A stretch of 64,000 bases of DNA. Source: Anaerolineae bacterium. Its GTDB lineage: Bacteria; Chloroflexota; Anaerolineae; Aggregatilineales; Phototrophicaceae. How positions within the stretch are numbered: the first letter of the stretch is position 1; every line of letters starts with the position of its first letter. The notes under the pieces are model-generated. The model did no database searches and was not told where the DNA came from. It was given only the letters and a program-made list of their open reading frames with translations. The stretch lies in NCBI GenBank assembly GCA_022821805.1, contig JAJECX010000025.1:241189-305188 (forward strand), written 5' to 3'. Positions 24,545 through 34,482 of the stretch are shown one piece after another. A program made the translations under genes and the position numbers.

Positions 24545-26422
24545 CTAGCAAGCGTCGGTGAAATAGACTAGCCGGTGGCTCGACCAGGAGCCGTGATGGA
24601 ATGGTCCATCGGGCACATTGGCGAGGCAATTCGACCACATGTGAACGATTCCCGGCTGCTCAATGTGGGTGAAGAAAGGCACGTTGTCATAGAGCCAGGC
24701 GTCTCTTGCGGCCGAGGCGTTGATGAAGCCCTCGCTGCCCGGCGGGTGGCTGATCAGATCTTCATGGATGGCATAAAGCTCCATGATCCAATCCGGCGGT
24801 TCCTCGCCCATCTCGTTATCGCCATACCATTGACCCCACAGGGGACCCCAATTGTCGTTCGGGATGTAATCCGGGTAGGTATGCGCGGCGAAAAGCGGCG
24901 CCGTATTCCAGTTGATCCCGGCTTGCATCTCGTTGGAGGCGCGGCGTTCGCCCAGCAAGGCGCTGTCGATATTGCGGAAGTCAGTTCTGATGCCGATATC
25001 GCCGAAGTAATCGACGAAGAAGGGCGCCGGGTCAGAATAATCGCCGCCGCCCGCGCCAACCTCGATCATGATCGAGAAGGGCTCGCCGCTTGGCGACATC
25101 CGATAACCATCGGCATCGCGTTCCGTCATGCCCATTTCATCCAGCAGCGCGTTGGCGCCATCGACATCGTAATCGCTGGGCGCGATCGTCGGCAGGCTGG
25201 CTTGACCGAAGTAGATGGCATTGATCAAGTCTTCACTATCAATCGCCAGCATCAGCGCATTGCGGAAGCGCGCGTCCCAGGTGACTTCGCGCCAGGTCGG
25301 GTCATCAAATGTCAGATTGATGTGGAACATGCGCGAGTCTTTATTGGGATAGACATGCGTGGTGTAGTTGCCGTTCTCTTCGTTTTCGATGAAGAGCGGC
25401 AAGTTCGCCAGGCTGGTCGTCCAGAAGTAATGCACATCGCCGGCGAACATCATCAGTTCAGCCGTTTCCATGATGCCCCACTGGTTGATGACGGCGCGCC
25501 GCCCGTCCATATAGGGCAGTTGGTTGCCATCGGCATCGACGGCGAAGTAATAGGGATTGCGGCTGGTCACCACTTCTTCTTCCGGTCCTTCCACGCGCAC
25601 CCAGGGTCCCAACTGCGGGAAGCCAATGGCGTGCAGGCAGTTCTCGCACCAGCCGGATACATCCTTGCCGTTGAAAACCTCTACCCAAGTTTCAAAGCCA
25701 CCCTCTTCAACCATGGCCGCGATCTCATCGGCATCGCCGTAATCGCTGTGGAATTGCGCCAGGAAGTGCATCGGCTTGATGATGTCCAGGTAACCCGTGC
25801 CCAAAGACACCAGGCTGGCGGCGAAACCGGCATAGGGTCCGTCGAATACAAATTTGAAGGTGGTATCGTCGACGATTTCAAGCGTCGCCGGGGCGCCCGA
25901 AGGCACATTGCCACTCTTCAAATAGGTCGGTACCGCCGGGCGCAGCTCCGCATTGCTCAATACATCTTCATAGGCGAAGCGCACGTCTTCGGTCGTAACC
26001 GGCGCGCCGTCCGACCACTTGTGTCCCGCGCGCAGCTTGAAGGTGTATTCGCTGGCATCATCGCTGATGATGAATTCTTCGATCACATTCGGCGCGATCG
26101 TGTTGTCATCTCGGTTCAGCGTATTGAACAGCGTCTCTTTCATGACCACGTTATTCTGCCAGGTCATGAGCAATTCACCGCCATAGCTGCCGATCTCCGG
26201 CGCGATGATTGACTCCGGCAGATAAATTCCGCTCGTGACTACCAGCGGATTATCCGGCAGACGGTCGCAGACGCCCGGCAATTCGCCAGCGGCGACCATC
26301 TCAGCCAGCATTGGCGCCTCGTTGTACATGCAATCCTGCGCGGCGCCGCCAAGAACGCCAGGACCGATGATCATCATTGAGACAATCAACAAGAGTACTA
26401 GTTTGCGGAATGGGATGGACAT
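24545..26422 (-). CDS. Oligopeptide/oligosaccharide ABC transporter substrate-binding protein (family 5)
   Basis: A 625-residue SBP_bac_5 (DppA/OppA fold) protein. GAAGGAG precedes the ATG at 26422. The Sec signal peptide (MSIPFRKLVLLLIVSMMIIG, then GAAQD) lacks a lipobox. Core motifs include FKLRAGHKWSDGAPVTTEDV near 140 and the RNPYYF segment near 275. In thermophiles this family often binds beta-mannosides or beta-glucosides. Here a GH2 gene follows on the same strand and another lies in the divergent permease operon, so oligosaccharide uptake is more likely than peptide uptake. Confidence 0.88.
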   Translation of the reverse strand: MSIPFRKLVLLLIVSMMIIGPGVLGGAAQDCMYNEAPMLAEMVAAGELPGVCDRLPDNPLVVTSGIYLPESIIAPEIGSYGGELLMTWQNNVVMKETLFNTLNRDDNTIAPNVIEEFIISDDASEYTFKLRAGHKWSDGAPVTTEDVRFAYEDVLSNAELRPAVPTYLKSGNVPSGAPATLEIVDDTTFKFVFDGPYAGFAASLVSLGTGYLDIIKPMHFLAQFHSDYGDADEIAAMVEEGGFETWVEVFNGKDVSGWCENCLHAIGFPQLGPWVRVEGPEEEVVTSRNPYYFAVDADGNQLPYMDGRRAVINQWGIMETAELMMFAGDVHYFWTTSLANLPLFIENEENGNYTTHVYPNKDSRMFHINLTFDDPTWREVTWDARFRNALMLAIDSEDLINAIYFGQASLPTIAPSDYDVDGANALLDEMGMTERDADGYRMSPSGEPFSIMIEVGAGGGDYSDPAPFFVDYFGDIGIRTDFRNIDSALLGERRASNEMQAGINWNTAPLFAAHTYPDYIPNDNWGPLWGQWYGDNEMGEEPPDWIMELYAIHEDLISHPPGSEGFINASAARDAWLYDNVPFFTHIEQPGIVHMWSNCLANVPDGPFHHGSWSSHRLVYFTDAC

Positions 26423-26601
26423 TTTGCTCTCCTTCAACAGAAACTCTGTAAACGCATACATGGATACTGCAATCAACTCGCAAATGTGCCTTTGCGAATC
26501 ATGTGTGCTATTATCCTTAATCAAATGCGCTAAGTCAAATATTGCAGCGGCGCTGGTTCGATTCAAAGCGCAAAAGACGAGCCATCCGCCCGGAGAAATA
26601 A
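26423..26601. promoter_or_regulatory. Divergent promoter region of the Opp/GH2 locus
   Basis: A 179-base gap between the binding-protein gene (minus) and the permease operon (plus). It must hold both promoters. AT-rich stretches such as GCTATTATCC and AGTCAAATATTG are visible, but I could not assign a convincing -35/-10 pair or operator. Ribosome sites are GAAGGAG on the minus side and CGGAGAA on the plus side. Confidence 0.45.
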
Positions 26602-27606
26602 ATGCTTCGCATTATTGCGCGCCGGATTTTCATCCTTATTCCCATGCTGGTGCTGCTGTCGATGATCTCCTTCATCATCATTCAACTGCCCCCCGGCGAT
26701 TACCTCAGCAGTTATGTGACCAGGCTGGAAAGTCAAGGCTTGACCGTTGACGAAGCCGAGGTCGCGCGTCTGGAGCAGCGCTACGGCTTGGGCAAACCGC
26801 TTTACCAGCAATACTTCCGCTGGATGCGCAACTTCATCGTCAATGGCGATCTCGGGCGCTCCTTCGGCTCGTATGGCAGCAGCTACGACAATAAACCGGT
26901 GACCGACATCATCGCCGAGCGGCTGCCGGCGACGATGATCATTTCAATCGTCTCCACCATTGTCGTCTGGGCGATCGCCATCCCAATCGGCATTTACTCC
27001 GCCACGCATCAGTATTCGCTCATGGATTATCTGTCGATCTTCATCGGCTTCATCGGGCTGGCGATACCGAATTTTCTCTTCGCCATCATCATCATGTGGA
27101 TCGTCTTCGCCCAGACGGGACACGCGGTAACGGGCTTGTTTTCGCTGGAATTCCGCCATGCGCCCTGGTCCATCGCCAAAGTGATCGACATGCTGAAGAA
27201 TGTCTGGGTGCCGGTGCTGGTGTTGGCCACCGCCGGCACCGCTGGCTTGATCCGCGTGATGCGCGCCAATTTGCTGGACGAACTGAACAAGCAATATGTG
27301 GTCACGGCGCGGGCGAAAGGGTTGAGCGAGCGGCGGCTGCTCTGGAAATACCCGGTGCGCATCGCCTTTAATCCCATCTTCAGCACAATCGGCTGGCTGC
27401 TGCCAGCCATGGTCGGCGGCGAAGCGCTGGTGTCCATCATCCTCAACTTGCAAACGATCGGACCGGTGCTGCTGACCGCCGTTCTGCGCCAGGATATGTA
27501 TCTGGCCGGCAGCATCATCATGATCCTTAGCGCCTTGACCCTGATCGGCACCTTGATATCCGATATCGCCCTGGTATGGCTTGATCCGCGGATCCGTTAT
27601 GACTGA
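26602..27606 (+). CDS. Opp/Dpp-type ABC permease, DppB class
   Basis: A 334-residue permease opening MLRIIARRIFILIPMLVLLS and containing the DppB-class periplasmic segment QRYGLGKPLYQQYFRWMRNF (about 60-79). The EAA-type loop LLDELNKQYVVTARAKGLSE lies near 228-247. CGGAGAAATAA precedes the ATG. It begins the plus-strand arm that also encodes DppC, GH2, OppD and OppF. Confidence 0.92.
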   Translation: MLRIIARRIFILIPMLVLLSMISFIIIQLPPGDYLSSYVTRLESQGLTVDEAEVARLEQRYGLGKPLYQQYFRWMRNFIVNGDLGRSFGSYGSSYDNKPVTDIIAERLPATMIISIVSTIVVWAIAIPIGIYSATHQYSLMDYLSIFIGFIGLAIPNFLFAIIIMWIVFAQTGHAVTGLFSLEFRHAPWSIAKVIDMLKNVWVPVLVLATAGTAGLIRVMRANLLDELNKQYVVTARAKGLSERRLLWKYPVRIAFNPIFSTIGWLLPAMVGGEALVSIILNLQTIGPVLLTAVLRQDMYLAGSIIMILSALTLIGTLISDIALVWLDPRIRYD

Positions 27607-27646
27607 AGCAGCGGTCGATTGTCGCAGCCAAGGACTGGAATAAACG

Positions 27647-28777
27647 ATGGTTCTCGCAGAACAAACGGCGGACCTCGCTCCCGTCGAAAACGGGGACGGC
27701 TCGACAGAATATCTGTCGCGCGGCCGCTTGATCCGACGGCGCTTTTGGCGGCATCGTCTCGCCCGCCTCGGCTTGCCGGTCCTTGCAGCGCTCTACTTGA
27801 TGGCGATCTTTTCCGATTTCATCGCGCCCTACCGACCCGATACGCGCTTGAAGGGTTTCAAGGACGCGCCACCGAGCGTCATCCACTTTGGCGTAGATGA
27901 AAATAGATTCCAGCCCTACGTCTACGCGCGCAAGCGGACTTTCCACTCCAAGACTTTTCGCGAGATTTACACCGAGCAGGAAGACAAGAAATACCCGATT
28001 CACTTCTTCGTTCGCGGCGATACCTATGAAATACTGGGCTTGTTCAAGCTTGACCTGCACCTCTTCGGCGTCGACGAGGGCGCCAATATCACGCTCTTCG
28101 GCACCGATTCGGTCAGTCGTGATTTGTTCTCGCGCACGGTCATCGGCGCGCTCGTTTCGCTTTTTGTTGGCTTGGGCGGCGTCGCCATCAGCTTTGTGCT
28201 CGGCTGCATCATTGGTGGAATCGCCGGCTATCTTGGCGGCATCGTTGATGAATTCATCATGCGAATCATCGACCTCTTGATCGCCATCCCCACCTTGCCC
28301 CTCTGGATGGTGCTCTCGGCTGCCATCCCCCGCCAATGGCCCGTCGCCCACACTTATTTCGCCATCACGATTGTGCTTTCCATCGTCGGCTGGACCGGTC
28401 TGGCGCGCGTCGTGCGCGGCAAGCTCCTCTCCCTGCGTGATTTGGATTTCGTCACCGCCTCCAAGCTGGCCGGCGGCTCCGACCTGTACATCATCACGCG
28501 CCACCTCCTGCCGAATTTCGCCAGTCACCTAATCGTGACCATGACCTTGGCTGTCCCCGGCATGATATTGGGCGAGACCGCGCTGAGCTTCATCGGGCTT
28601 GGCATGCAGGAACCCGGCGTCAGCTGGGGCGTCTTGCTGGACGACACCAAGAATTTCGGCGCGCTTGTGCATCAACCCTGGAAGCTGATTCCCGCCCTTT
28701 TCATCATCGTTACCATACTCATGTTTAACTTCGTCGGCGATGGCTTGCGCGATGCCGCCGACCCGTACTCTTTGTGA
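27647..28777 (+). CDS. Opp/Dpp-type ABC permease, DppC class
   Basis: A 376-residue permease, longer than DppC (about 300) because a soluble insertion of roughly 80 residues (about 70-140) lies between the first membrane span and the conserved FGTDSVSRDLFSRT motif. Later spans and the loop TASKLAGGSDLYIITRHLLP near 270-290 are standard. AAGGA lies upstream of the ATG. Such an insertion is common in oligosaccharide-type members of the family. Confidence 0.9.
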   Translation: MVLAEQTADLAPVENGDGSTEYLSRGRLIRRRFWRHRLARLGLPVLAALYLMAIFSDFIAPYRPDTRLKGFKDAPPSVIHFGVDENRFQPYVYARKRTFHSKTFREIYTEQEDKKYPIHFFVRGDTYEILGLFKLDLHLFGVDEGANITLFGTDSVSRDLFSRTVIGALVSLFVGLGGVAISFVLGCIIGGIAGYLGGIVDEFIMRIIDLLIAIPTLPLWMVLSAAIPRQWPVAHTYFAITIVLSIVGWTGLARVVRGKLLSLRDLDFVTASKLAGGSDLYIITRHLLPNFASHLIVTMTLAVPGMILGETALSFIGLGMQEPGVSWGVLLDDTKNFGALVHQPWKLIPALFIIVTILMFNFVGDGLRDAADPYSL

Positions 28778-28801
28778 TCAAGGACAGGACCGGAGCGCTC
28801 C

Positions 28802-31354
28802 ATGGCTGAAATGCTTAGCCTCGACCAAATCGACCGCGAATTTTTCGCGCCTGGTCCATCGCCCATGTCCGGCGATGCTCGCCCGGTCGCGCTTCACAGC
28901 GGCGCGCTCGAGCATCCGGCGGGACCGCCATGCCTCGCGCTAAACGACGGCTGGGAGATGGTCGAAGGCGGCGCTGCGGACGCGCGACTGAGCGGCGCAT
29001 GGGAAGATGCCATACGCGCCATCGTGCCCGGCAGCATACAAACCGCGCTGCTCGCAGCCGGTCGCATCCCCGATCCCTATGTCGGGCGCAACGACGAAAT
29101 CGCCAGAAAAGAGAGCTTCAAGACCTGGTGGCTCAAGACGACATTCGAGCGACCTGCGGCTGGCAGCGGCGAGCGGCTCGTTTTCCGCGGCATCTGCGAT
29201 GCTTGCGCCATCTGGCTGAACGGGCACAAGCTGGGCGAGCACAAAGGCATGTTCGCCGAACTGAGCTACGATGTCGCTTCGCTGCTGGTGGATGGCGAAA
29301 ATACCTTGATCGTCCGCCTTGATCCGGCGCCGCAGCGCGTCAGCAAGGGCGAACCAAACGACTTCTTCACCGGCATGAATGTCGGCTGGCTCGATACCGC
29401 CGTCATCAACAATATCTATGGCTGGCACTACATCAATCTGCCCACGATCGGCATTTGGCGGCCCGTTTCATTGCGCGCATCGCCGTCGGTCGAATTGGTC
29501 GATCCCTTTATCGCCACCATGGATGCCGCCGCCGGCTTAATGCGCCTGCATCTCACGCTCAAGGGCGAGGACACAGGCTGGCGCGGCCGTTTGATTGGCA
29601 GCGTGGAGCCGGAAAACTTTGACGGCGAGACGCATCATTTCGCCTGCGACCTGGCATCGGAAGAGCGCGAGACGACCGAGTTACTTGAATTTACCGTACC
29701 CGACGCGCAGCTATGGTGGCCCGTCGACTACGGCGATCCCAACCTATATCGCCTGAAGCTATCCTTCTTGCCCGAGTCCGGCGCGCCCGATCACAAGACT
29801 TTAACCTTCGGCATACGCACGATTGAGATGCGCCCGACGCCCGCGGGACCCAATCCCAAGCATTACAATTGGACCTTCGTCGTCAACGAAAAGCCGATTT
29901 TCGTCAAAGGGGCGAATTGGTGCACGCTTGATGCGCTGCTGCGCTTTGAGCCGGAACGCTACGATCGCTTCTTGCAGTTGGCGAAAGATTCCCATATGCA
30001 GCTGCTGCGCGCCTGGGGCAGCGGCATGCCGGAGACCGACGAGTTCTTCGACCTGGCTGATCGCCACGGCATCATGGTCTTGCAGGAGTGGCCCACCGCC
30101 TGGAACAGTCATCGCATTCAGCCTTACGAAATCCTGGAAGAGACCGTCCGCTACAACACCATTCGCCTGCGCAACTGCCCATCGCTGGTGATGTGGGGCG
30201 GCGGCAACGAATCGGGCGAGCCTTTCGGCGAGGCGATTGACATGATGGGGCGCTATAGCGTTGAGCTGGACGGCACGCGCCCCTTCCACCGCGGCGAACC
30301 CTGGGGCGACAGCATCCACAGTTACCATGTCTTTTGGCAGCGCCAGCCGCTCGATTACAACTTGTCGCTTTCGGCGACTTTCATCGGCGAGTTCGGCTTG
30401 GCATCGCTGCCGAATTACGAATCGCTTGAGCGCTATCTGCCCGCCGCTGAACTGGATGCCTGGCCCCCCGCCGGCGACAGCGGCTTCACCCATCACATGC
30501 CGGTATTCAATCTCAAAGCCGAGCAGGCGCTGATGGCGCAGTACGTCGCCGATTTTGTCCCGGCCGATTCGCTGAAGAACTTCATCCTGGGTATGCAAAT
30601 GGCGCAAGCCACCGGCATGCGCCACACCTTGGAGCTGGCGCGCGCCCACTGGCCCCAAGCCACCGGCGTCTGCTATTACAAGTTGACCGACAACAACCCG
30701 GCCGCCTCCTGGGCGACCGTGGACTGGTACGGCGCGCCAAAAATCGCCTATCACATCCTGCGCGCCGCCTACCGTCCGCTTCATGTCTGCCTATTGTTTA
30801 ACAGATTGTCATGCGTCGGCGTTCCGGTCGAGTTTCCTGTCTACCTGCTGGACGACCGACGCGACCTCGATGGGCAGAACTGGATCGTAAACGTCCGCGC
30901 TTTCGGCAGCGATCTGCGGTTCCTAGACCAAAATAGTCATGCCGGCATTGGGTCGCCCGATACGGTCCATCGCCTCTTCGACTTCCGCCTGGATACCGAC
31001 CAAACCTGGAACACCCCGCTGTTTATCGTGGCGGAGATTGCGCTTATGCCGGGCAATCAGGTGGTGGACCGCGTCTTCTATTGGCTGAATTACGCGCAAG
31101 TACAGGGCTGCCTTTTTGGCTTGCCGCCGACGCAGCTCGCGCTAGAAGCCATTGATGCCCATGCGGTCATGATCAGCAACATCGGCGAGCGGCCGGCCGT
31201 CGGCGTCCACTTTGACTGCCCAGAAATCTCGGACGAGTTCAGTTGCGGCGACTCCTGCTTCTGGCTGGAGCCGGGCGAGCGCCGCCCAATTGAAGTCAGC
31301 CGCATGGATGGCATTTCCGTCGCCGCCTGGAACGCCGATCGCGTGAGGCTATAG
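28802..31354 (+). CDS. GH2 beta-mannosidase-like glycosidase
   Basis: An 850-residue GH2 enzyme with sandwich, immunoglobulin-like and TIM-barrel domains. The acid/base is Glu470 in WGGGNES and the nucleophile Glu530 in IGEFGLA. NWCTLDALLRFEPERYDRF and QEWPTAWNSH are shared with the paralogue at 21664-24423, but this copy has a shorter N-terminus. It is embedded between the permease and ATPase genes of the same transporter, linking transport to hydrolysis of a mannoside-like oligosaccharide. No signal peptide. Confidence 0.9.
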   Translation: MAEMLSLDQIDREFFAPGPSPMSGDARPVALHSGALEHPAGPPCLALNDGWEMVEGGAADARLSGAWEDAIRAIVPGSIQTALLAAGRIPDPYVGRNDEIARKESFKTWWLKTTFERPAAGSGERLVFRGICDACAIWLNGHKLGEHKGMFAELSYDVASLLVDGENTLIVRLDPAPQRVSKGEPNDFFTGMNVGWLDTAVINNIYGWHYINLPTIGIWRPVSLRASPSVELVDPFIATMDAAAGLMRLHLTLKGEDTGWRGRLIGSVEPENFDGETHHFACDLASEERETTELLEFTVPDAQLWWPVDYGDPNLYRLKLSFLPESGAPDHKTLTFGIRTIEMRPTPAGPNPKHYNWTFVVNEKPIFVKGANWCTLDALLRFEPERYDRFLQLAKDSHMQLLRAWGSGMPETDEFFDLADRHGIMVLQEWPTAWNSHRIQPYEILEETVRYNTIRLRNCPSLVMWGGGNESGEPFGEAIDMMGRYSVELDGTRPFHRGEPWGDSIHSYHVFWQRQPLDYNLSLSATFIGEFGLASLPNYESLERYLPAAELDAWPPAGDSGFTHHMPVFNLKAEQALMAQYVADFVPADSLKNFILGMQMAQATGMRHTLELARAHWPQATGVCYYKLTDNNPAASWATVDWYGAPKIAYHILRAAYRPLHVCLLFNRLSCVGVPVEFPVYLLDDRRDLDGQNWIVNVRAFGSDLRFLDQNSHAGIGSPDTVHRLFDFRLDTDQTWNTPLFIVAEIALMPGNQVVDRVFYWLNYAQVQGCLFGLPPTQLALEAIDAHAVMISNIGERPAVGVHFDCPEISDEFSCGDSCFWLEPGERRPIEVSRMDGISVAAWNADRVRL

Positions 31355-31358
31355 CCCA

Positions 31359-32408
31359 ATGCAAGACGCGCCGCAAGTGAATCAGCGCGGGTTAAGCCCC
31401 GCCGAACCGGTCATCGAGATTGAGGATCTCAGCGTGCATTTCGCCCTTGACGAAGGCGCGCTCAAAGCGGTCGACGGCGTCAGCTTCGCCATTGAAGAGC
31501 GCCAGATGTTCGGTTTGATCGGCGAGAGCGGCTGCGGCAAAACGGTGACGGCGCAGTCGCTGATGCGCCTGGCGCCCAAGCCGGGGCGCATCGTACAAGG
31601 CCAGATCAACTACCATACGGAAAAGGGCGGTCTGATCGATCTGGCGAGTGTCGACCCGGCGGGCGCGGAAATCCGCGACATCAGAGGCAACGAGATCGCG
31701 ATGATCTTCCAGGAGCCGATGTCGAGTTTGTCGCCGATTCACAGCATCGGCAATCAATTGATGGAAGCGGTCTTGCTGCATGTCACCAACAGCAAGCGCG
31801 AAGCCTACAAGATCGCCGTCGAGATGCTTGATTTGGTCGGCATACCCAACCCGGCGCAGCGCATGGAGGAATATCCGCATCATTTCTCGGGCGGGATGCG
31901 CCAGCGAGTCATGATCGCGATGGCGCTCTCCTGCCGTCCCCGCCTGCTAATCGCCGATGAGCCAACGACGGCGCTCGATGTCACCGTTCAGGCGCAGATA
32001 CTCGATCTCATCGCCCAGGCGCAGGCGCAGTTCCACATGGCTGTGCTTTATATCACGCATGATTTGGGCATCATCGCCGAAATATGCGATGAAGTCGCCG
32101 TCATGTACTTGGGTCGAATCGTCGAGCGCGGCTCGGTTCACGATATCTTTCATAACCCGCTGCACCCCTATACGCGGCGTCTGCTGGCGGCGACGCCCCG
32201 CATTGGGCAGCATGCCGAGCGCTTGCAAGTGATCGACGGCACCGTGCCCATCCCCGTCGGCTTGCCCCATGCCTGCGGATTCTGTTCGCGCTGTCCCGAA
32301 ATGATCGCCGGAACTTGCGATACCGCCCTGCCCGCCTTGGTAGAGCTGGAAGAAAACCACTTCGTCCGCTGCTTCTTGCACGATGATCGGAAGGAACTGG
32401 CGATATGA
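31359..32408 (+). CDS. OppD/DppD-type ABC transporter ATPase
   Basis: A 349-residue ATPase. Walker [10 protein letters not shown] near 48, signature [16 protein letters not shown] near 170, Walker [13 protein letters not shown] near 190, H-loop YITHDLGI near 225. The C-terminal Opp extension carries the cysteine motif [15 protein letters not shown] near 300-314. Starts four bases after the GH2 stop and overlaps oppF by four bases (ATGA). Confidence 0.92.
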   Translation: MQDAPQVNQRGLSPAEPVIEIEDLSVHFALDEGALKAVDGVSFAIEERQMFGLIGESGCGKTVTAQSLMRLAPKPGRIVQGQINYHTEKGGLIDLASVDPAGAEIRDIRGNEIAMIFQEPMSSLSPIHSIGNQLMEAVLLHVTNSKREAYKIAVEMLDLVGIPNPAQRMEEYPHHFSGGMRQRVMIAMALSCRPRLLIADEPTTALDVTVQAQILDLIAQAQAQFHMAVLYITHDLGIIAEICDEVAVMYLGRIVERGSVHDIFHNPLHPYTRRLLAATPRIGQHAERLQVIDGTVPIPVGLPHACGFCSRCPEMIAGTCDTALPALVELEENHFVRCFLHDDRKELAI

Positions 32409-33418
32409 CGGCGCCGCCCGTGCTGAAGGTGGAGGGACTGAAGAAATACTTCCCGGTGGAGAAGGGTTTTTTGCGGCGGGTGGTCGGGCAGGTGAAAGCG
32501 GTTGATGACGTCAGCCTGACGATCGGCGCTGGCGAAACGCTGGGGCTGGTCGGCGAGTCGGGCTCGGGCAAGACAACCATTGGCCGCTGCATCCTGCGCG
32601 CGCTAGATCCGACCGCCGGCTCGATCCAGTTCCATATCGACGACGAAAAGACCGTCGATATGGCGACGATCAGCAAGCGTGAAATGCGCGAGCTGCGGCG
32701 CTATGCCAACATGATTTTCCAAGACCCCTATTATTCGCTTGATCCGCGCTGGACCATACTCGATATCGTTGGCGAGCCGCTGCGGCTGTCGAAACTGGCG
32801 GAAGGCGCCGAACTGGAAGACCGCGTCGCCAGCCTGATGGATGTCGTCGGCTTGGAAGCCAAACATCTGCGGCGCTATCCCCATGCGTTCAGCGGCGGGC
32901 AGCGTCAGCGCATTGGGGTGGCGCGCGCGCTGGCGACCAACCCGCGGCTGATCATCGCCGACGAACCGGTTTCCGCGCTCGATGTCTCGACCCAGGCGCA
33001 AATCCTCAATTTGCTGAATGACTTGCAGAGCGAGTTCGGGCTTTCCTACCTCTTTATCGCGCACGACTTGAGCGTAGTCGAGCATATCTCCGATCGAGTC
33101 GCGGTGATGTATGTCGGCAAGCTGGTGGAAGTCGCGCCAAAAGACCAGCTATTTTTCTTCCCCAAGCATCCCTATACCGAAGCCTTGCTTTCCGCCGTGC
33201 CAACGCCGGACCCCGATGTCGAAAAGAAGCGCATCATCCTGCCTGGCGAAATCGCCAACCCGGCCGACCCGCCCAGCGGCTGTTATTTCCATCCGCGCTG
33301 CCAATATGCCCAAGACCGCTGCCGCGAAGAAGAACCGGCGCTGCGCGAAATCGTCCCCGGTCAATGGGCTTCCTGCCACTTCGCCGAGGAACTCGAGCTT
33401 GTCGGCGCGCCACAGTAG
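32405..33418 (+). CDS. OppF/DppF-type ABC transporter ATPase
   Basis: A 337-residue ATPase partnering OppD. Walker [10 protein letters not shown] near 52, Q-loop [14 protein letters not shown], signature [16 protein letters not shown] near 165, Walker [13 protein letters not shown]. The C-terminal motif [14 protein letters not shown] is the Opp-type cysteine cluster. It ends the plus-strand arm; the following 79 bases to the convergent permease contain a palindromic unit. Confidence 0.92.
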   Translation: MTAPPVLKVEGLKKYFPVEKGFLRRVVGQVKAVDDVSLTIGAGETLGLVGESGSGKTTIGRCILRALDPTAGSIQFHIDDEKTVDMATISKREMRELRRYANMIFQDPYYSLDPRWTILDIVGEPLRLSKLAEGAELEDRVASLMDVVGLEAKHLRRYPHAFSGGQRQRIGVARALATNPRLIIADEPVSALDVSTQAQILNLLNDLQSEFGLSYLFIAHDLSVVEHISDRVAVMYVGKLVEVAPKDQLFFFPKHPYTEALLSAVPTPDPDVEKKRIILPGEIANPADPPSGCYFHPRCQYAQDRCREEEPALREIVPGQWASCHFAEELELVGAPQ

Positions 33419-33460
33419 GAAAACCGGCTCACACTTTCTAGCAACTTGTAGACAAGCCTT

Positions 33461-33486
33461 GTAGGGGCGACCCAGTGGCTCGCCCT
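33461..33486. repeat. GTAGGGGCGACC-type palindromic unit between convergent operons
   Basis: GTAGGGGCGACCCAGTGGC followed by TCGCCCT; GGGCGA and TCGCCC pair. It sits in the 79-base gap between two convergent operons and could act as a bidirectional transcript end. No 22-bp module is present. Confidence 0.65.
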
Positions 33487-33497
33487 CCTGCCCCGCC

Positions 33498-34478
33498 TCA
33501 GCCCAATTCAACACGCGGGTTCAGCAAAGCATAAGCCACATCAGCGCTTAGGTTGGCGAATAGAATAACCGTCACCGTGACCATGGCGATCGCCTGCACC
33601 AGCAGTAGGTCGCGCCGCTCGATCGCCGCGATCAACAGGCTGCCCAGCCCGGGGAAGCCGAATACGTATTCGATCACCACCAACCCGCTGACGAGCCAAC
33701 TAATGCTGATGGCGATGACGGTAATGGTGGGCAGCAGCGCGTTTCTTAATACATGCCGCCAGATGACCGTGCGCCAGGCGATGCCTTTCAGCGCCGCCGT
33801 GCGCACATAATCGCGCTTGAGCTCTTCTATGACGCCGGCGCGTGTCAAGCGGGAGATATAGGCGAGCATGACCAGGGTCGCCGAGAAGGCGGGCAGCCAT
33901 AGCGCCGGCAGCATCTCCGCAAACGAGGCGTTGGCCGGCACCGCCGAGCTTGAAGGGAACCACCAGCCCAGCGATTGCGCCAACTCGCTCCGGCCCCAGC
34001 GCAGCGCCACGATATTGATCAAGAACAAACCGGTGACGAATTCGGGCAAGCTGACGACCGAAAGCGTCAGCAGTGAGATGAGGATATCGGGCAGCTTGTT
34101 CTCGAATAAGCCGGCGATCACGCCTAGCGCCAGCGAGAGCGGCACGGAAAGCAGCAGGGCGACCAGCGCCAGCCGCGCCGAATTGATGCTGCGCTCGATG
34201 ATCAGGTCGCGATTGATCGCCCCGCGAAAGGCGATGGTATCGCCCCACTCGCCGCGCAAGAAATCCCGCGCCCAGCTGAGGTACTGTTCGGGCAGCGAAG
34301 CGTTCAAGCCCAGTTCTTCACGTATTTCGGCGACCTGTTCCTCAGTGGCTTCGCGCCCGCCAGCGATGACCCGCGCCGGATCGCCCGGCAGGATGCGCAG
34401 CAGAAAAAAGATCGTCAGCGAGCTTACCAGGTAGGTGAAGAAGAAGAATAGAAATCGGCGGCGCAGAAAATGAAGCAT
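33498..34478 (-). CDS. Opp/Dpp-type ABC permease, DppB class
   Basis: A 326-residue permease beginning MLHFLRRRFLFFFFTYLVSS. DppB hallmarks include LLRILPGDPARVIAGG near 26-41 and ELGLNASLPEQYLSWARDFL near 54-73. The EAA-type loop ELKRDYVRTAALKGIAWRTV lies near 222-241. It is the last gene of a minus-strand operon, four bases after the fused ATPase. Confidence 0.92.
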   Translation of the reverse strand: MLHFLRRRFLFFFFTYLVSSLTIFFLLRILPGDPARVIAGGREATEEQVAEIREELGLNASLPEQYLSWARDFLRGEWGDTIAFRGAINRDLIIERSINSARLALVALLLSVPLSLALGVIAGLFENKLPDILISLLTLSVVSLPEFVTGLFLINIVALRWGRSELAQSLGWWFPSSSAVPANASFAEMLPALWLPAFSATLVMLAYISRLTRAGVIEELKRDYVRTAALKGIAWRTVIWRHVLRNALLPTITVIAISISWLVSGLVVIEYVFGFPGLGSLLIAAIERRDLLLVQAIAMVTVTVILFANLSADVAYALLNPRVELG

Positions 34479-34482
34479 AATG

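Noticed and set aside
24575..26212. 545-codon plus-strand frame over the family 5 binding-protein gene
   Set aside because: Antisense shadow; the minus-strand frame has a signal peptide, ribosome site and family motifs.
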